This document shows, one piece after another, positions 1 to 8,104 of a stretch of 64,000 nucleotides of DNA (the stretch's first letter is position 1; every line of letters starts with the position of its first letter). Location: positions 186,001-250,000 of the forward strand of contig JANRJW010000013.1 in assembly GCA_033763775.1 (NCBI GenBank), given 5' to 3'. A program made the translations under genes and the position numbers. Source of the DNA: JAJTHB01 sp033763775 (GTDB taxonomy: Bacteria; Pseudomonadota; Alphaproteobacteria; Rickettsiales; SXRF01). The notes under the pieces were generated by a model. It was not told the origin of the DNA. It made no database searches and worked only from the letters and a program-made list of their open reading frames with translations.

Positions 1-21
1 GATAGCGGATGAGTCCTGACG

Positions 22-921
22 CTATTGTTTATATTCCAGCCCCAGCAGCCGGTAGCTCTCGCGGTCGTCTTTCCAGTTTGGTCTGACCTTTACAAACAGC
101 TCCAGATGAATTTTTTTGTCGGTCATTTTTTCCAGCTCGCGCCGTGCGCTGATACCCACGCGTTTGATCATTGCGCCGCCTTCACCAATAACAATTTTTT
201 TCTGGTTCTCGCGCTGAATGTAAATCGCCTGAGTGATTTTAATCAGCGTATCACTTTCCTGCCATGATTCTGTTTCCACCAGCAGCGAGTATGGCAACTC
301 CTGACTAAGCAGCAGAAACAGTTTTTCCCGGGTGATTTCAGCGGCAAGCAGCCGCATGGAGATATCACTCACCTCATCGTCAGGATAGTGCCATGGTCCT
401 GGCGGCATGCTCTGAGCCAGCACAGTTTTAAGCTTGCCCACACCATCGCCCGTTTTGGCGGAAATCATGAAAATATCGCGAAACAGACCAAGCTCGCCGC
501 AGCTGGCCGCCAGCTCAATCAGCCGCTCCTTGCTTACCTTATCAATTTTGTTCAGCGCCAGAAACAGCGGTTTAGTGGTGGCAGTGAGCTGATGAAACAG
601 CGCGCGCGTGCTCTCGCGGATACCTGCTTTACAATCCACGAGCAGCAACGCGGCATCCGCATCACCAATACCCGCCCATGCGGCATTCACCATGGCTTTT
701 TCAAAGGATTGCTGCGCATCAAAAATCCCTGGCGTATCGACAAGTATCAGCTGGGTTTTGTCGTCATGACAGATGCCGCGAACGTTAAAGCGCGTGGTTT
801 GCACCTTGGGTGTCACAATCGAGACCTTGCCACCTACCAGCTGGTTGATAAGCGTGGATTTGCCGGCGTTTGGCTCCCCAATAATGGCGACAACGCCGCA
901 ACGCTCTCCAGCGCTATTCAT
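22..921 (-). CDS. era: GTPase Era
   Basis: Era is an essential Ras-like GTPase that binds the 3' end of 16S rRNA and helps mature the 30S subunit. The 299-residue length is usual. The P-loop GEPNAGKS is at residues 15-22, the G3 motif DTPG at about 62-65, and the G4 motif NKID at about 124-127. The C-terminal third carries the KH RNA-binding domain with its GEGG loop near residue 248. The start overlaps the end of rnc by 8 bases, so translation is probably coupled within a lepB-rnc-era operon, an order found across proteobacteria. The call is secure. Confidence 0.97.
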   Translation of the reverse strand: MNSAGERCGVVAIIGEPNAGKSTLINQLVGGKVSIVTPKVQTTRFNVRGICHDDKTQLILVDTPGIFDAQQSFEKAMVNAAWAGIGDADAALLLVDCKAGIRESTRALFHQLTATTKPLFLALNKIDKVSKERLIELAASCGELGLFRDIFMISAKTGDGVGKLKTVLAQSMPPGPWHYPDDEVSDISMRLLAAEITREKLFLLLSQELPYSLLVETESWQESDTLIKITQAIYIQRENQKKIVIGEGGAMIKRVGISARRELEKMTDKKIHLELFVKVRPNWKDDRESYRLLGLEYKQ

Positions 922-1573
922 GGCTCACCGCCGCAAGAAGCGCCTGCGCTGCCAGCTGTTCGGCGGCACGCTTTGAATGAGCGCGGCCAAGGCGCGGCTC
1001 ATGGCCGCTGAGGCGCACTTCGATCGTGAATTCCGGTGCATGCGCCGGGCCGACTGTCTCCAGCACACGATATTCAGGCACGGCAAGCCCACGCGCCTGC
1101 GCCCATTCCTGAAGCGCGGTTTTGGCATCTTTGGGCGGCGCGCTGATACGGCGCGCCAGATCACTCCAGCGCATGGTAATGAAGGTTTCGGCGGCTTCCA
1201 GCCCACCATCCAGATACAGCGCGCCAAGCACCGCTTCCATGGCATCTTCAAGATTGGTCGGGTTTTGCCTGCCGCCGCTGGCACCTTCGCTTTCCGACAT
1301 CAGTAAAAACTGCCCCAGCGATAGCTCGCGCGCCACTTCCGCGAGCGTCTCCCCGCGCACCAATCCGGCCAGCCTGCGCGCCAGCTCGCCTTCATTTTCA
1401 TTGGGAAAAAGCTTGTAAATGATTTTCGCCACCACCAGCCCGAGCACCGCATCGCCAAGAAATTCAAGCCGCTGATTATTGCTTTGCTGATTGAGGCTGG
1501 GGTGTGTGAGCGCCAGTTTCAGCAGCTGGCTATCATGAAAAGTGTGGCCGAGTTTTTCTTCCAGCTGGTTCAT
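914..1573 (-). CDS. rnc: Ribonuclease III
   Basis: RNase III cleaves double-stranded RNA during rRNA and mRNA processing. The 219-residue protein has the family signature RLEFLGDAVL at residues 35-44, which holds the metal-binding acidic residues, followed by a second acidic cluster (NLEDAMEAVLGA) at about 107-118. A double-stranded RNA-binding domain occupies roughly residues 150-217. The start codon overlaps the lepB stop by 4 bases (ATGA), a sign of translational coupling, and the 3' end overlaps era. The length and domain order are normal for the family. Confidence 0.97.
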   Translation of the reverse strand: MNQLEEKLGHTFHDSQLLKLALTHPSLNQQSNNQRLEFLGDAVLGLVVAKIIYKLFPNENEGELARRLAGLVRGETLAEVARELSLGQFLLMSESEGASGGRQNPTNLEDAMEAVLGALYLDGGLEAAETFITMRWSDLARRISAPPKDAKTALQEWAQARGLAVPEYRVLETVGPAHAPEFTIEVRLSGHEPRLGRAHSKRAAEQLAAQALLAAVSHE

Positions 1574-2379
1574 CGTATCACCGTCAGGAATCGATCAAGG
1601 CGCATCTGGCCAAACCAGTTCAGCGGGTTAAAGCACGATCCGCCCCCTTCCACCGAACAGAAAATAAGTTCTGCGCGGCCAACCAGGTTCTGCTCTGGCA
1701 CAAAGCCCACCTCATCCATGAAGCGGCTATCACGCGAGTTATCGCGGTTATCGCCAAGGAAAAAATAATGCCCAGGTGGCACCACCATCACCGGTGTGTC
1801 ATCGCCGGCATAATAGTCTTTTTCTTTGAGGATAGTTATTTTTCGCCCCTCGGGCAGAGTTTCTTCAAAACGCGCAATCTCATAAGGCTTGCGATCAAAG
1901 CGTTCATCGCCCTCGTCAAGATATTGATCCACATAGTGCCGATCCAGCATCGTGCCGTTGATATAAACCCGGCCATCCTTCATCTGAATCGCATCGCCCG
2001 GCATGCCCACCAGTCGCTTGATGTAATCCACGCGTGGATTTTTCGGATAGCGAAAGACGATGACATCCCCCCGCTGCGGTTTACTGGCAAAAATTCGCCC
2101 CTCAAATGGCGGCAGCCCCAGCGGAAAAGAATAGCGGCTATAGCCATAGCTGAATTTAGAAACAAACAGATAATCCCCCACCAGCAGGTTGCTTTTCATT
2201 GATCCGGAAGGAATATGAAACGGCTCGTATAGAAAACTACGGAAAAGCAGCGCGAGAACAACCGCATAGATAATGGTTTTCAGCGTATCATCCCACGAAT
2301 TTTTCTTTTTATCTTCAGTGGCTTGTTTTTGTATAGCATCCATCGGCTGCATCACTTTCTCTGGCATTTTAGGGCGCAC
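1570..2379 (-). CDS. lepB: Signal peptidase I
   Basis: Leader peptidase removes signal peptides from secreted proteins at the outer face of the inner membrane. One N-terminal membrane segment (about residues 34-50) is followed by the catalytic serine motif SGSM (Ser60) and the general-base lysine in DYIKRLVGMPGD (Lys121). The later GDNRDNSRDSR block is also diagnostic. It is the first gene of the lepB-rnc-era operon and its stop overlaps the rnc start. In-frame methionines at positions 5, 10 and 13 leave the exact start open, since the first residues lie before the membrane segment and are poorly conserved in the family. Confidence 0.95.
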   Translation of the reverse strand: MRPKMPEKVMQPMDAIQKQATEDKKKNSWDDTLKTIIYAVVLALLFRSFLYEPFHIPSGSMKSNLLVGDYLFVSKFSYGYSRYSFPLGLPPFEGRIFASKPQRGDVIVFRYPKNPRVDYIKRLVGMPGDAIQMKDGRVYINGTMLDRHYVDQYLDEGDERFDRKPYEIARFEETLPEGRKITILKEKDYYAGDDTPVMVVPPGHYFFLGDNRDNSRDSRFMDEVGFVPEQNLVGRAELIFCSVEGGGSCFNPLNWFGQMRLDRFLTVIR

Positions 2380-2493
2380 AATCCATAGCGATTTCGCAGC
2401 GCCGGCGCAATTGATAACATTCGAGCAATCGTTAAATGTTCTTTAGCAATGCCGAGGCATACTGACACCATGACCACACATCAAGGATAGACC

Positions 2494-3108
2494 ATGCAAA
2501 AAAATCCCACCACCATTCAGGCCGCACCGGTTATTCCATCGTTGAATGCCATTAAGCTCGAAGATTTCGGTGAATTGACCCAGCGCTATCAGGCGCTATC
2601 GCTACCTCGCCGTGCGCAGGCGGTGTTGATGGATGCTGAGGTCGCGCTCAAGACTGCGGATCGCATTCTTTCCCGTCTTTCCGCCCATCCTTCAATTGGC
2701 GATGCCTTCAGCCGCATTCGTGCCAATGCGCAGCTGGTGGGCAAAATGCGCCCGTCTGAAGCGCGAAATATTTTAACCGACAGCTCCACCGATTTCATTG
2801 ATGTTGCACGCCATAAGCTGGCCGTTTGGCGCAAAACCATGGAGCGCATTGCGCAGGGCGAGGGTATTTTGTTTGATCATCAGCGCCGAGAATATATCTC
2901 AAGTCAGGTGCCGCTGGCGATGGCGATTACCAGCGCCTCCACCGCAAGCACCTATCTCTCTGTTATCCAGCTGGTGTTTCAGGAGCTGGAAAAAATGCAC
3001 AGCGCAGAGGCGCATGCACATCAGGTGGATGCGGCTAAAATCCGCCGCTGCGCGACCTTTCTCAGCGATTGTGAGAATGCCGCCTGTTTCCGCGAAGTCG
3101 TTCACTGA
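2494..3108 (+). CDS. Hypothetical protein, 204 aa, helical
   Basis: I do not recognise this protein. It has no signal peptide or membrane segment and is predicted to be mostly helical, with many Ala, Arg, Glu and Gln residues. The start is supported by an AAGGATAG ribosome-binding site about 6 bases upstream of the ATG. It is divergent from lepB, with a 114-bp intergenic region between them, and is followed by the repeat region before tRNA-Ser, so it looks monocistronic. Codon use resembles the neighbouring housekeeping genes, which argues for a real gene. No function is assigned. Confidence 0.7.
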   Translation: MQKNPTTIQAAPVIPSLNAIKLEDFGELTQRYQALSLPRRAQAVLMDAEVALKTADRILSRLSAHPSIGDAFSRIRANAQLVGKMRPSEARNILTDSSTDFIDVARHKLAVWRKTMERIAQGEGILFDHQRREYISSQVPLAMAITSASTASTYLSVIQLVFQELEKMHSAEAHAHQVDAAKIRRCATFLSDCENAACFREVVH

Positions 3109-3170
3109 CATACGATTTACGGGTTGACTGGAAAGCGTTTCCTGTTTACTTGATACGCCTCAGCGTGCTC

Positions 3171-3333
3171 AGACGTGGCCGCCAGCCCAGCGGCGCATGA
3201 GCACATCGGGCACGAGGCCATTGGCAGTGGTTTCGTTATTTAGTGATGCGTGAGACGTGGCCGCCAGCCCAGCGGCGCATGAGCATATCGGGCACGAGGC
3301 CATTGGCAGTGGTTTCGTTATTTAGTGATGCGG
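3171..3333 (+). repeat. 81/82-bp tandem duplication ending at tRNA-Ser
   Basis: Two nearly identical units begin with AGACGTGGCCG at 3171 and 3253. The third occurrence of the same 11-mer, at 3334, is the 5' part of the functional tRNA-Ser. The units have periods of 82 and 81 bases and differ at only a few positions. Each copy therefore holds the first bases of the tRNA plus the DNA that lies immediately upstream of it, as if the promoter-proximal segment had been duplicated in tandem. Confidence 0.85.
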
Positions 3334-3423
3334 AGACGTGGCCGAGTGGCCGAAGGCGGCGGTTTGCTAAACCGTTATACGGGTAACACCGTATCGGAGG
3401 TTCGAATCCTCTCGTCTCCGCCA
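3332..3423 (+). tRNA. tRNA-Ser (GCT anticodon)
   Basis: A complete class II tRNA. The acceptor stem pairs GGAGACG (3332-3338) with CGTCTCC (3413-3419), followed by the discriminator G and an encoded CCA. The anticodon loop in TTTGCTAAA reads GCT for AGC/AGU codons. The long variable arm (ACGGGTAACACCGT region) and the TTCGAATC T-loop are present. Confidence 0.95.
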
Positions 3424-3431
3424 TTAAAAGT

Positions 3432-3457
3432 AGCCCCCCCTCGCGGGGCTTTTTTTG
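3432..3457 (+). terminator. Rho-independent terminator after tRNA-Ser
   Basis: The hairpin AGCCCC-loop-GGGGCT is followed directly by a run of seven T residues, 8 bases after the encoded CCA of tRNA-Ser. The 230 bases from here to tRNA-Asn hold no convincing gene. Confidence 0.88.
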
Positions 3458-3686
3458 TTGGTAGTGGGTAGCAAATCTACTTCATCGAAGATCGTCGGTT
3501 CAACACCGTGCGCTTAAGCGCGAAGGGGCGAGGAGGCGAAGCGTCGCTGATGTTCACGCTCAACGCATGTAGAGCACATATAGAAGCTTTTTACTTTCAG
3601 ACAAAAGCAGCAAAAAAGGCTAGAGTTTGTGTTGCAGGCTGCAATCTGGCAAAAATGGCGAATCAAAACGTACATTTCGCCGACAC

Positions 3687-3761
3687 TGGCTCCGCGAGCT
3701 GGATTCGAACCAGCGACCGTCCGATTAACAGTCGGATGCTCTACCGCTGAGCTATCGCGGA
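3687..3761 (-). tRNA. tRNA-Asn (GTT anticodon)
   Basis: On the minus strand the acceptor stem TCCGCGA pairs with TCGCGGA, followed by discriminator G and an encoded CCA. The D-loop (AGCTCAGCGGTAGAG), the anticodon loop CTGTTAA (anticodon GTT) and the T-loop GGTTCGAATCC are all intact. Confidence 0.95.
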
Positions 3762-3843
3762 ATAACCATGCCGTAGCAAGGAGCGTTCGTATAGCAAACA
3801 TCCTGCGGCATTGCCAGAAGAATTTACATCATGAAAAAAATGC

Positions 3844-4623
3844 TCACAGTCCCCCCGCAGCGCTGCAGAAAACACCGCGTTGCTTCAAACGATAGCAAAG
3901 CTCAACCGCCTCAGCTTCGGTTGAAAATTCGCCCAAGCGAAGAGTTGGGGAAGTGTTATCCTGCGATGGTGGTTCCAGCGTGAGATGCGAAAGAAGATCG
4001 GCATGATCACGCATCAGCTGCGCCCAGTTTTCAAACAGGTTAGCATTCGCTTCAGCTGGTGGCACCTCAATCCAGAACACCCTGTGCGATTCGCTCAGCG
4101 GCACACGTACCGCTTCCGCTACCTGCATTTTAGCAGCGGCGATTGGCGCTGACTCGGCAGCATCTTCATTATTTTCGTGACTAGCCACGACCCAAGGCAG
4201 CATGGCCTGCTGCTCGGCTTCCTGTTGCTCTTGCAAAGCCTTTTCTGCAAGCCATGGCAGAATGACAGGATCCTTATCAACCCTTGCAACACGCGCAGAA
4301 ATCACGGGCAATCCTTCCACAACAAAGCACGGAATATCCGCTTTAAAAAGCCTGCTGCAAAGCTTTGAGGCATCTTCTTTACCCTCCAGCGGACCAGCGT
4401 AAAGATGCATTTCGTTTCGCCTGCCCTCATGAATAATGCGGCGCGGATACGGGGTCAGATCTCCCAATAGCGCTGTCTGTTCGTCGACCAGCTCCTGCCA
4501 GCGATTAGAGAGTTCGGCCTCGTGATTAAAACGGCCAAGCTCAACATAATACAGATTGATTGAGTAGGATGGCCTAGCTGCAGAAATACATAGCGAAATC
4601 AGTAAGCAGAATAAAAATAAAAT
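3844..4623 (-). CDS. SPOR-like secreted protein, start uncertain
   Basis: The protein has a hydrophobic N-terminal segment (ILFLFCLLISLCIS) ending in a plausible signal-peptidase site, then two related blocks, YYVELGRF...LYAGPLEGKEDASKLCSRL and FWIEVPPA...LRLGEFSTEAEAVELCYRL. Both have the shape of SPOR/SPOR-like repeats, which bind denuded peptidoglycan in the cell envelope. The reading frame stays open through the adjacent tRNA-Cys, but no ATG, GTG or TTG lies in frame between the tRNA 3' end (4638) and the first domain. The coordinate given uses an ATT codon at 4623 as a tentative start; a CTG at 4602 is another option. The gene directly follows tRNA-Cys and may share its transcript. Confidence 0.7.
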   Translation of the reverse strand: MLFLFCLLISLCISAARPSYSINLYYVELGRFNHEAELSNRWQELVDEQTALLGDLTPYPRRIIHEGRRNEMHLYAGPLEGKEDASKLCSRLFKADIPCFVVEGLPVISARVARVDKDPVILPWLAEKALQEQQEAEQQAMLPWVVASHENNEDAAESAPIAAAKMQVAEAVRVPLSESHRVFWIEVPPAEANANLFENWAQLMRDHADLLSHLTLEPPSQDNTSPTLRLGEFSTEAEAVELCYRLKQRGVFCSAAGGL

Positions 4624-4637
4624 ACGCGCAGCTGAAG

Positions 4638-4712
4638 TGGAGGCCGAGGGGAGAATCGAACTCCCGAATACAGGATTTGCAGTCCCGTGCATTACCACTT
4701 TGCTACTCGGCC
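4638..4712 (-). tRNA. tRNA-Cys (GCA anticodon)
   Basis: Minus-strand acceptor stem GGCCGAG pairs with CTCGGCC, with discriminator T and an encoded CCA. The anticodon loop ACTGCAAAT reads GCA. The T-loop GTTCGATTC and the D-loop AGCAAAGTGGTAATG are standard for tRNA-Cys. It abuts the SPOR-like gene downstream. Confidence 0.95.
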
Positions 4713-4771
4713 TCATTGCTGGGAATCATTGTCTTAAGCGCTGCGCAGGCCGCGGTCAAGCCCTGCTTTGC

Positions 4772-6493
4772 TCAAAGAATATTTTTATAAGTTGGTGGGG
4801 GGAAAATAAAGTCGCAATTAATCTTACCACGAATTTCTTCCAGTGTTAGCATATCACCGCTTTGCAGCAACGCCTCAATCGCCGGATGTGGCTTAAGATA
4901 GAAAGCCGGTAAATAATAATTATTTATCATGGGGATAAAGATAAGCGGCCGCTCGACATCATGATGTACCATGACGCTGTTGATAGGCAAACATGTGTAG
5001 CGATTATCATGATAACGCAAAAAGTTAGGGTGACCAACGAGCAGATGCACCTGCTCATGTAATATAAAATCAAAACTCGCCTTGATGGCATGGCCGGGCT
5101 TACCCGGCATGTGCGGCATCGCATGATCGACCACAGCACGGGTATTCAGCCCCAGCATGTCCATCACTGGCAGTTTCGAACCATAGCTGATAGCGCCAGC
5201 CGCTGTTACCGCAATTTTTACATCCTGAGCAGAGCCACTGTAGAATAATTTACCCAGCATTTGTCCGGCAATCAGCCAACTAATATCTTTGGCCATTACA
5301 TGACTCTTCATTAGATCAAACGATTCAATGCCAGTAGCATCCGTTGATCGCTCAGCAGTAAAATAATTACGCTGAACCACATTGCCATAGAGTAGAAAAG
5401 CAACCAGCATCAGCGCAAAAAAATCACGATTATCCTCTCGCGCAAAACGCATGATAACTGCACATAAAAAAAGCGTCATCAGCGGCAGCAGCGGCACCAT
5501 GAAACGAAACTGCATGAAATCACCGCCAACATAAAGAAGGTAGGCAAGCCAGCAGATCATCGCGGCAAAAAGCACGAGCAGCGGCAGATGGAAGCGCATG
5601 GAGAATTTTGCACTAGCCCAGAACCCAAACGCAAGCAGCGCAAGAAAAAACGGCATGAGTTCCTGATAGAATAAGAAACTCATCAGATATCTCAGGCCAT
5701 TGGCCATCTGCCATTCATCATGCACTTTCACATAAAAACTATTGGGTAGCAGCTGGCCGTACATGCTGTGACAGAAAGCAAACATCAGCGAAAGCCCCAG
5801 CACCGGCAGCGCCGCTATCTGAACGCCGCTAAGCAGAAACTGTGGCCATGATGTTTCTTTCCGAAGACACGCATGAACCCTCACCAGCGCATAGCAGGCA
5901 AGCGGGGCAGCCAGCAATACCGCACTATCCAGCCGAACCAGCATCGCCGCCATCGAGAAAGCGCCAGCAAGCCAGCGCCAGCGCGCGTCTTCCTGCTGCT
6001 CGATGGCAAGAAAAATACTGTGATACGCAAGCAGAATCAGAAAGGTCTGAAGCGACGTTTCAAGGCCGCTGGTGGCGTAACCGTTCATGGTGAGATGAGT
6101 GGCAAGCGCCAGACTGCTGATAACGCCGGCAGCGTGTGATCCAAGCCAGCGCCCGCCCATATGATAGGTCAGTATCAACACCCCCAGATAAGCCGGCAAC
6201 GACAGCAGCGATGACGCGGCCTCAGCACTCAGGCCAGTCTTCATCAAAAGCCCGATCAGCAGTGTAAAAAGAAAATTGGTATAGCCATATACCTGCGAAC
6301 CCGGATACCACACCAAGCCATGCCCCTGCGCAAAGTGCCACGCATAGCGAAAAGCAATATAGGCATCATCCAGATAAAACCAGTTGGCATAGGCAAACCA
6401 GCCCCCCACCAGCAGAATAAGTGGCAGAAAACTGCGCTGAACCAGAGGCCTGCTAAACAGCTGTTGCAATAAGGTCGTAGGCATCGGAGGCAT
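4772..6493 (-). CDS. ZomB/AftB-like polytopic glycosyltransferase-type protein
   Basis: A protein of about 573 residues with roughly 10-12 predicted membrane segments. Near the N-terminus it carries DDAYIAFRYA followed by GLVWYPGSQVYGYTNFL. This DD-motif in the first extracytoplasmic loop is characteristic of the GT-C-like family that includes mycobacterial arabinofuranosyltransferase AftB and the Legionella flagellar motor control protein ZomB. By family membership it may transfer a sugar from a lipid-linked donor in the periplasm, but substrate and role are unknown here. The 5' end overlaps the end of rimO, so the two are likely co-transcribed. The start could be 6496 (TTG), 6493 (ATG) or 6484 (ATG), since no clear Shine-Dalgarno decides. 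Confidence 0.82.
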   Translation of the reverse strand: MPPMPTTLLQQLFSRPLVQRSFLPLILLVGGWFAYANWFYLDDAYIAFRYAWHFAQGHGLVWYPGSQVYGYTNFLFTLLIGLLMKTGLSAEAASSLLSLPAYLGVLILTYHMGGRWLGSHAAGVISSLALATHLTMNGYATSGLETSLQTFLILLAYHSIFLAIEQQEDARWRWLAGAFSMAAMLVRLDSAVLLAAPLACYALVRVHACLRKETSWPQFLLSGVQIAALPVLGLSLMFAFCHSMYGQLLPNSFYVKVHDEWQMANGLRYLMSFLFYQELMPFFLALLAFGFWASAKFSMRFHLPLLVLFAAMICWLAYLLYVGGDFMQFRFMVPLLPLMTLFLCAVIMRFAREDNRDFFALMLVAFLLYGNVVQRNYFTAERSTDATGIESFDLMKSHVMAKDISWLIAGQMLGKLFYSGSAQDVKIAVTAAGAISYGSKLPVMDMLGLNTRAVVDHAMPHMPGKPGHAIKASFDFILHEQVHLLVGHPNFLRYHDNRYTCLPINSVMVHHDVERPLIFIPMINNYYLPAFYLKPHPAIEALLQSGDMLTLEEIRGKINCDFIFPPPTYKNIL

Positions 6494-7778
6494 CAATTCT
6501 GACAGGAATAATACTGCCCGGCAGCGCCCTGCCTTTGAGTGTTACATGCACTACGCCGTCAATCTCCGGAGCATCAGCAGCTGAGCGACCAACCGCAGAT
6601 TTCCCGGAAACCTCATCGAGAATCACCGGCATCACCTGCCCGATTTTGCGCTTCAAACGCTCAGTGCTGATTGCCTGCTGTGTTTCCATAAAGCGCTGCC
6701 AGCGCTCCTGCTTGACTTCTTCAGGCACATGATCCGCCAGCGCGCTCGAATCAGCACTGGATACATTTTCATAGCGGAAACAGCCCACACGATCGAGCTG
6801 TGCCTGCTTCAGCCAATCAAGCAGATACTCAAAGTCTTCGTCCGTTTCGCCAGGGAAACCGACGATAAAGGTGGAACGAATGGTCAGCTGCGGACAAATG
6901 CTTCGCCACTTGGCCAGACGCTCCAGCACTTTTTCCTGATTCGCCGGACGCTTCATCGCTTTCAGCACCTTGGGGCTAGCGTGCTGAAATGGGATATCAA
7001 GGTAAGGTAGCACCACCCCATCCGCCATCAGCGGTATGACCTCATCCACATGCGGGTAGGGATACACATAATGCAGGCGCACCCACGCGCCCAGCTTGCC
7101 CAGCTCGGCGCAGAGATCATAAAATTTCGCACGCACATCGCGATCCTGCCAACGACTCTGAGCATATTTGATGTCAACACCATAAGCGCTGGTATCCTGC
7201 GATACGACGAGCAGCTCTTTTACACCTGATTTTACCAGTTTTTCCGCCTCTGCCAGCACCTCCGCCGCCGGGCGGCTAACCAGATCACCACGCAGCTTGG
7301 GGATAATGCAGAAAGAACAGCGGTTATTGCAGCCTTCGGAAATTTTGAGGTAGGCATAGTGGCGCGGCGTCAGCTTGATACCCTGCGGCGGCACCAGATC
7401 AAGATAGGGGTCATGCTGCGGCGGCAACACTTGATGCACCGCCTGCACCACTGATTCATATTGCTGAGGGCCGGTAATGGCCAGCACATCAGGGTAGCGG
7501 CTGCGAATCAGCTCGGGCGTAGCGCCCATGCAGCCAGTGACAATGACCTTACCATTTTCGCTGAGCGCCTCACCAATGGCGCTGAGCGACTCCTCACGTG
7601 CACTATCAAGAAAACCGCAGGTATTCACAATCACCACATCCGCCGCCTGATAACCCGCCGCAAACTCATAGCCTTCGGCGCGCAGCTGCGTGAGAATGCG
7701 CTCAGAATCAACCAGCGCCTTCGCGCAGCCGAGACTGACAAAACCAACTTTAGGAGGGGGGGTGTGTGCTTGAGTCAT
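6453..7778 (-). CDS. rimO: Ribosomal protein S12 methylthiotransferase RimO
   Basis: RimO is a radical-SAM enzyme that adds a methylthio group to the conserved aspartate of ribosomal protein S12. Three cysteines of the N-terminal UPF0004 domain bind one cluster (Cys18 in SLGCAK, Cys54 in NTCGF, Cys83 in TGCMG). The radical-SAM cluster ligands are in CNNRCSFC (Cys150, Cys154, Cys157). A TRAM domain ends the protein. At 441 residues it has the family length, and the SLGCAKALVDSE start is typical of RimO rather than MiaB. Confidence 0.95.
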   Translation of the reverse strand: MTQAHTPPPKVGFVSLGCAKALVDSERILTQLRAEGYEFAAGYQAADVVIVNTCGFLDSAREESLSAIGEALSENGKVIVTGCMGATPELIRSRYPDVLAITGPQQYESVVQAVHQVLPPQHDPYLDLVPPQGIKLTPRHYAYLKISEGCNNRCSFCIIPKLRGDLVSRPAAEVLAEAEKLVKSGVKELLVVSQDTSAYGVDIKYAQSRWQDRDVRAKFYDLCAELGKLGAWVRLHYVYPYPHVDEVIPLMADGVVLPYLDIPFQHASPKVLKAMKRPANQEKVLERLAKWRSICPQLTIRSTFIVGFPGETDEDFEYLLDWLKQAQLDRVGCFRYENVSSADSSALADHVPEEVKQERWQRFMETQQAISTERLKRKIGQVMPVILDEVSGKSAVGRSAADAPEIDGVVHVTLKGRALPGSIIPVRIDASDAYDLIATAV

Positions 7779-7865
7779 GGCCGGCTTATAGCGCCACCTG
7801 AGAATAAAAACAAGATTTTAGGGTTGAAAAACACCAGATTTGAGGCTAAAGGATGCCCCCCAGCT

Positions 7866-7939
7866 TGGGGGATCGTCTAATGGTAGGACAACGGATTCTG
7901 ACTCCGTCAATCTAGGTTCGAGTCCTAGTCCCCCAGCCA
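7866..7939 (+). tRNA. tRNA-Gln (CTG anticodon)
   Basis: The acceptor stem TGGGGGA (7866-7872) pairs with TCCCCCA (7929-7935), then discriminator G and an encoded CCA. The anticodon loop TTCTGAC reads CTG for CAG codons. The D-arm and the T-loop GGTTCGAGTCC are intact. The parS palindrome begins 7 bases downstream. Confidence 0.95.
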
Positions 7940-7946
7940 GCACCGT

Positions 7947-7970
7947 AAAATGTTTCACGTGAAACATTTT
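7947..7970. promoter_or_regulatory. parS chromosome-partition site (ParB-binding)
   Basis: Positions 7951-7966 read TGTTTCACGTGAAACA, a perfect match to the conserved bacterial parS consensus bound by ParB. The dyad extends outward by AAAA/TTTT, giving a 24-bp perfect palindrome. parS sites seed ParB spreading and origin segregation and usually cluster near the replication origin. The hairpin could also help end tRNA-Gln transcription, but the exact 16-bp match makes parS the better reading. No other copy was seen in this window. Confidence 0.88.
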
Positions 7971-8031
7971 TATGCCGCCGGCTACCCGCCCTGACAATGC
8001 CGTAAAATCACGTTGGCACTTCCTGAACACA

Positions 8032-8055
8032 AGAAACTGTGCCAGCGCAGGCGCG
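8032..8055. repeat. Left 24-bp direct repeat of R-M island
   Basis: It starts AGAAACTGTGCC and is identical over 24 bases to 10845-10868. Extending one mismatch to the left adds a shared CAC, for 27 matches in 28 bases. This copy lies in non-coding DNA between parS and the endonuclease gene. Confidence 0.92.
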
Positions 8056-8104
8056 CGGCTGTATTTCATACTCCTTCTAAACAAAATCTATAAATTTAAA
8101 TTGT

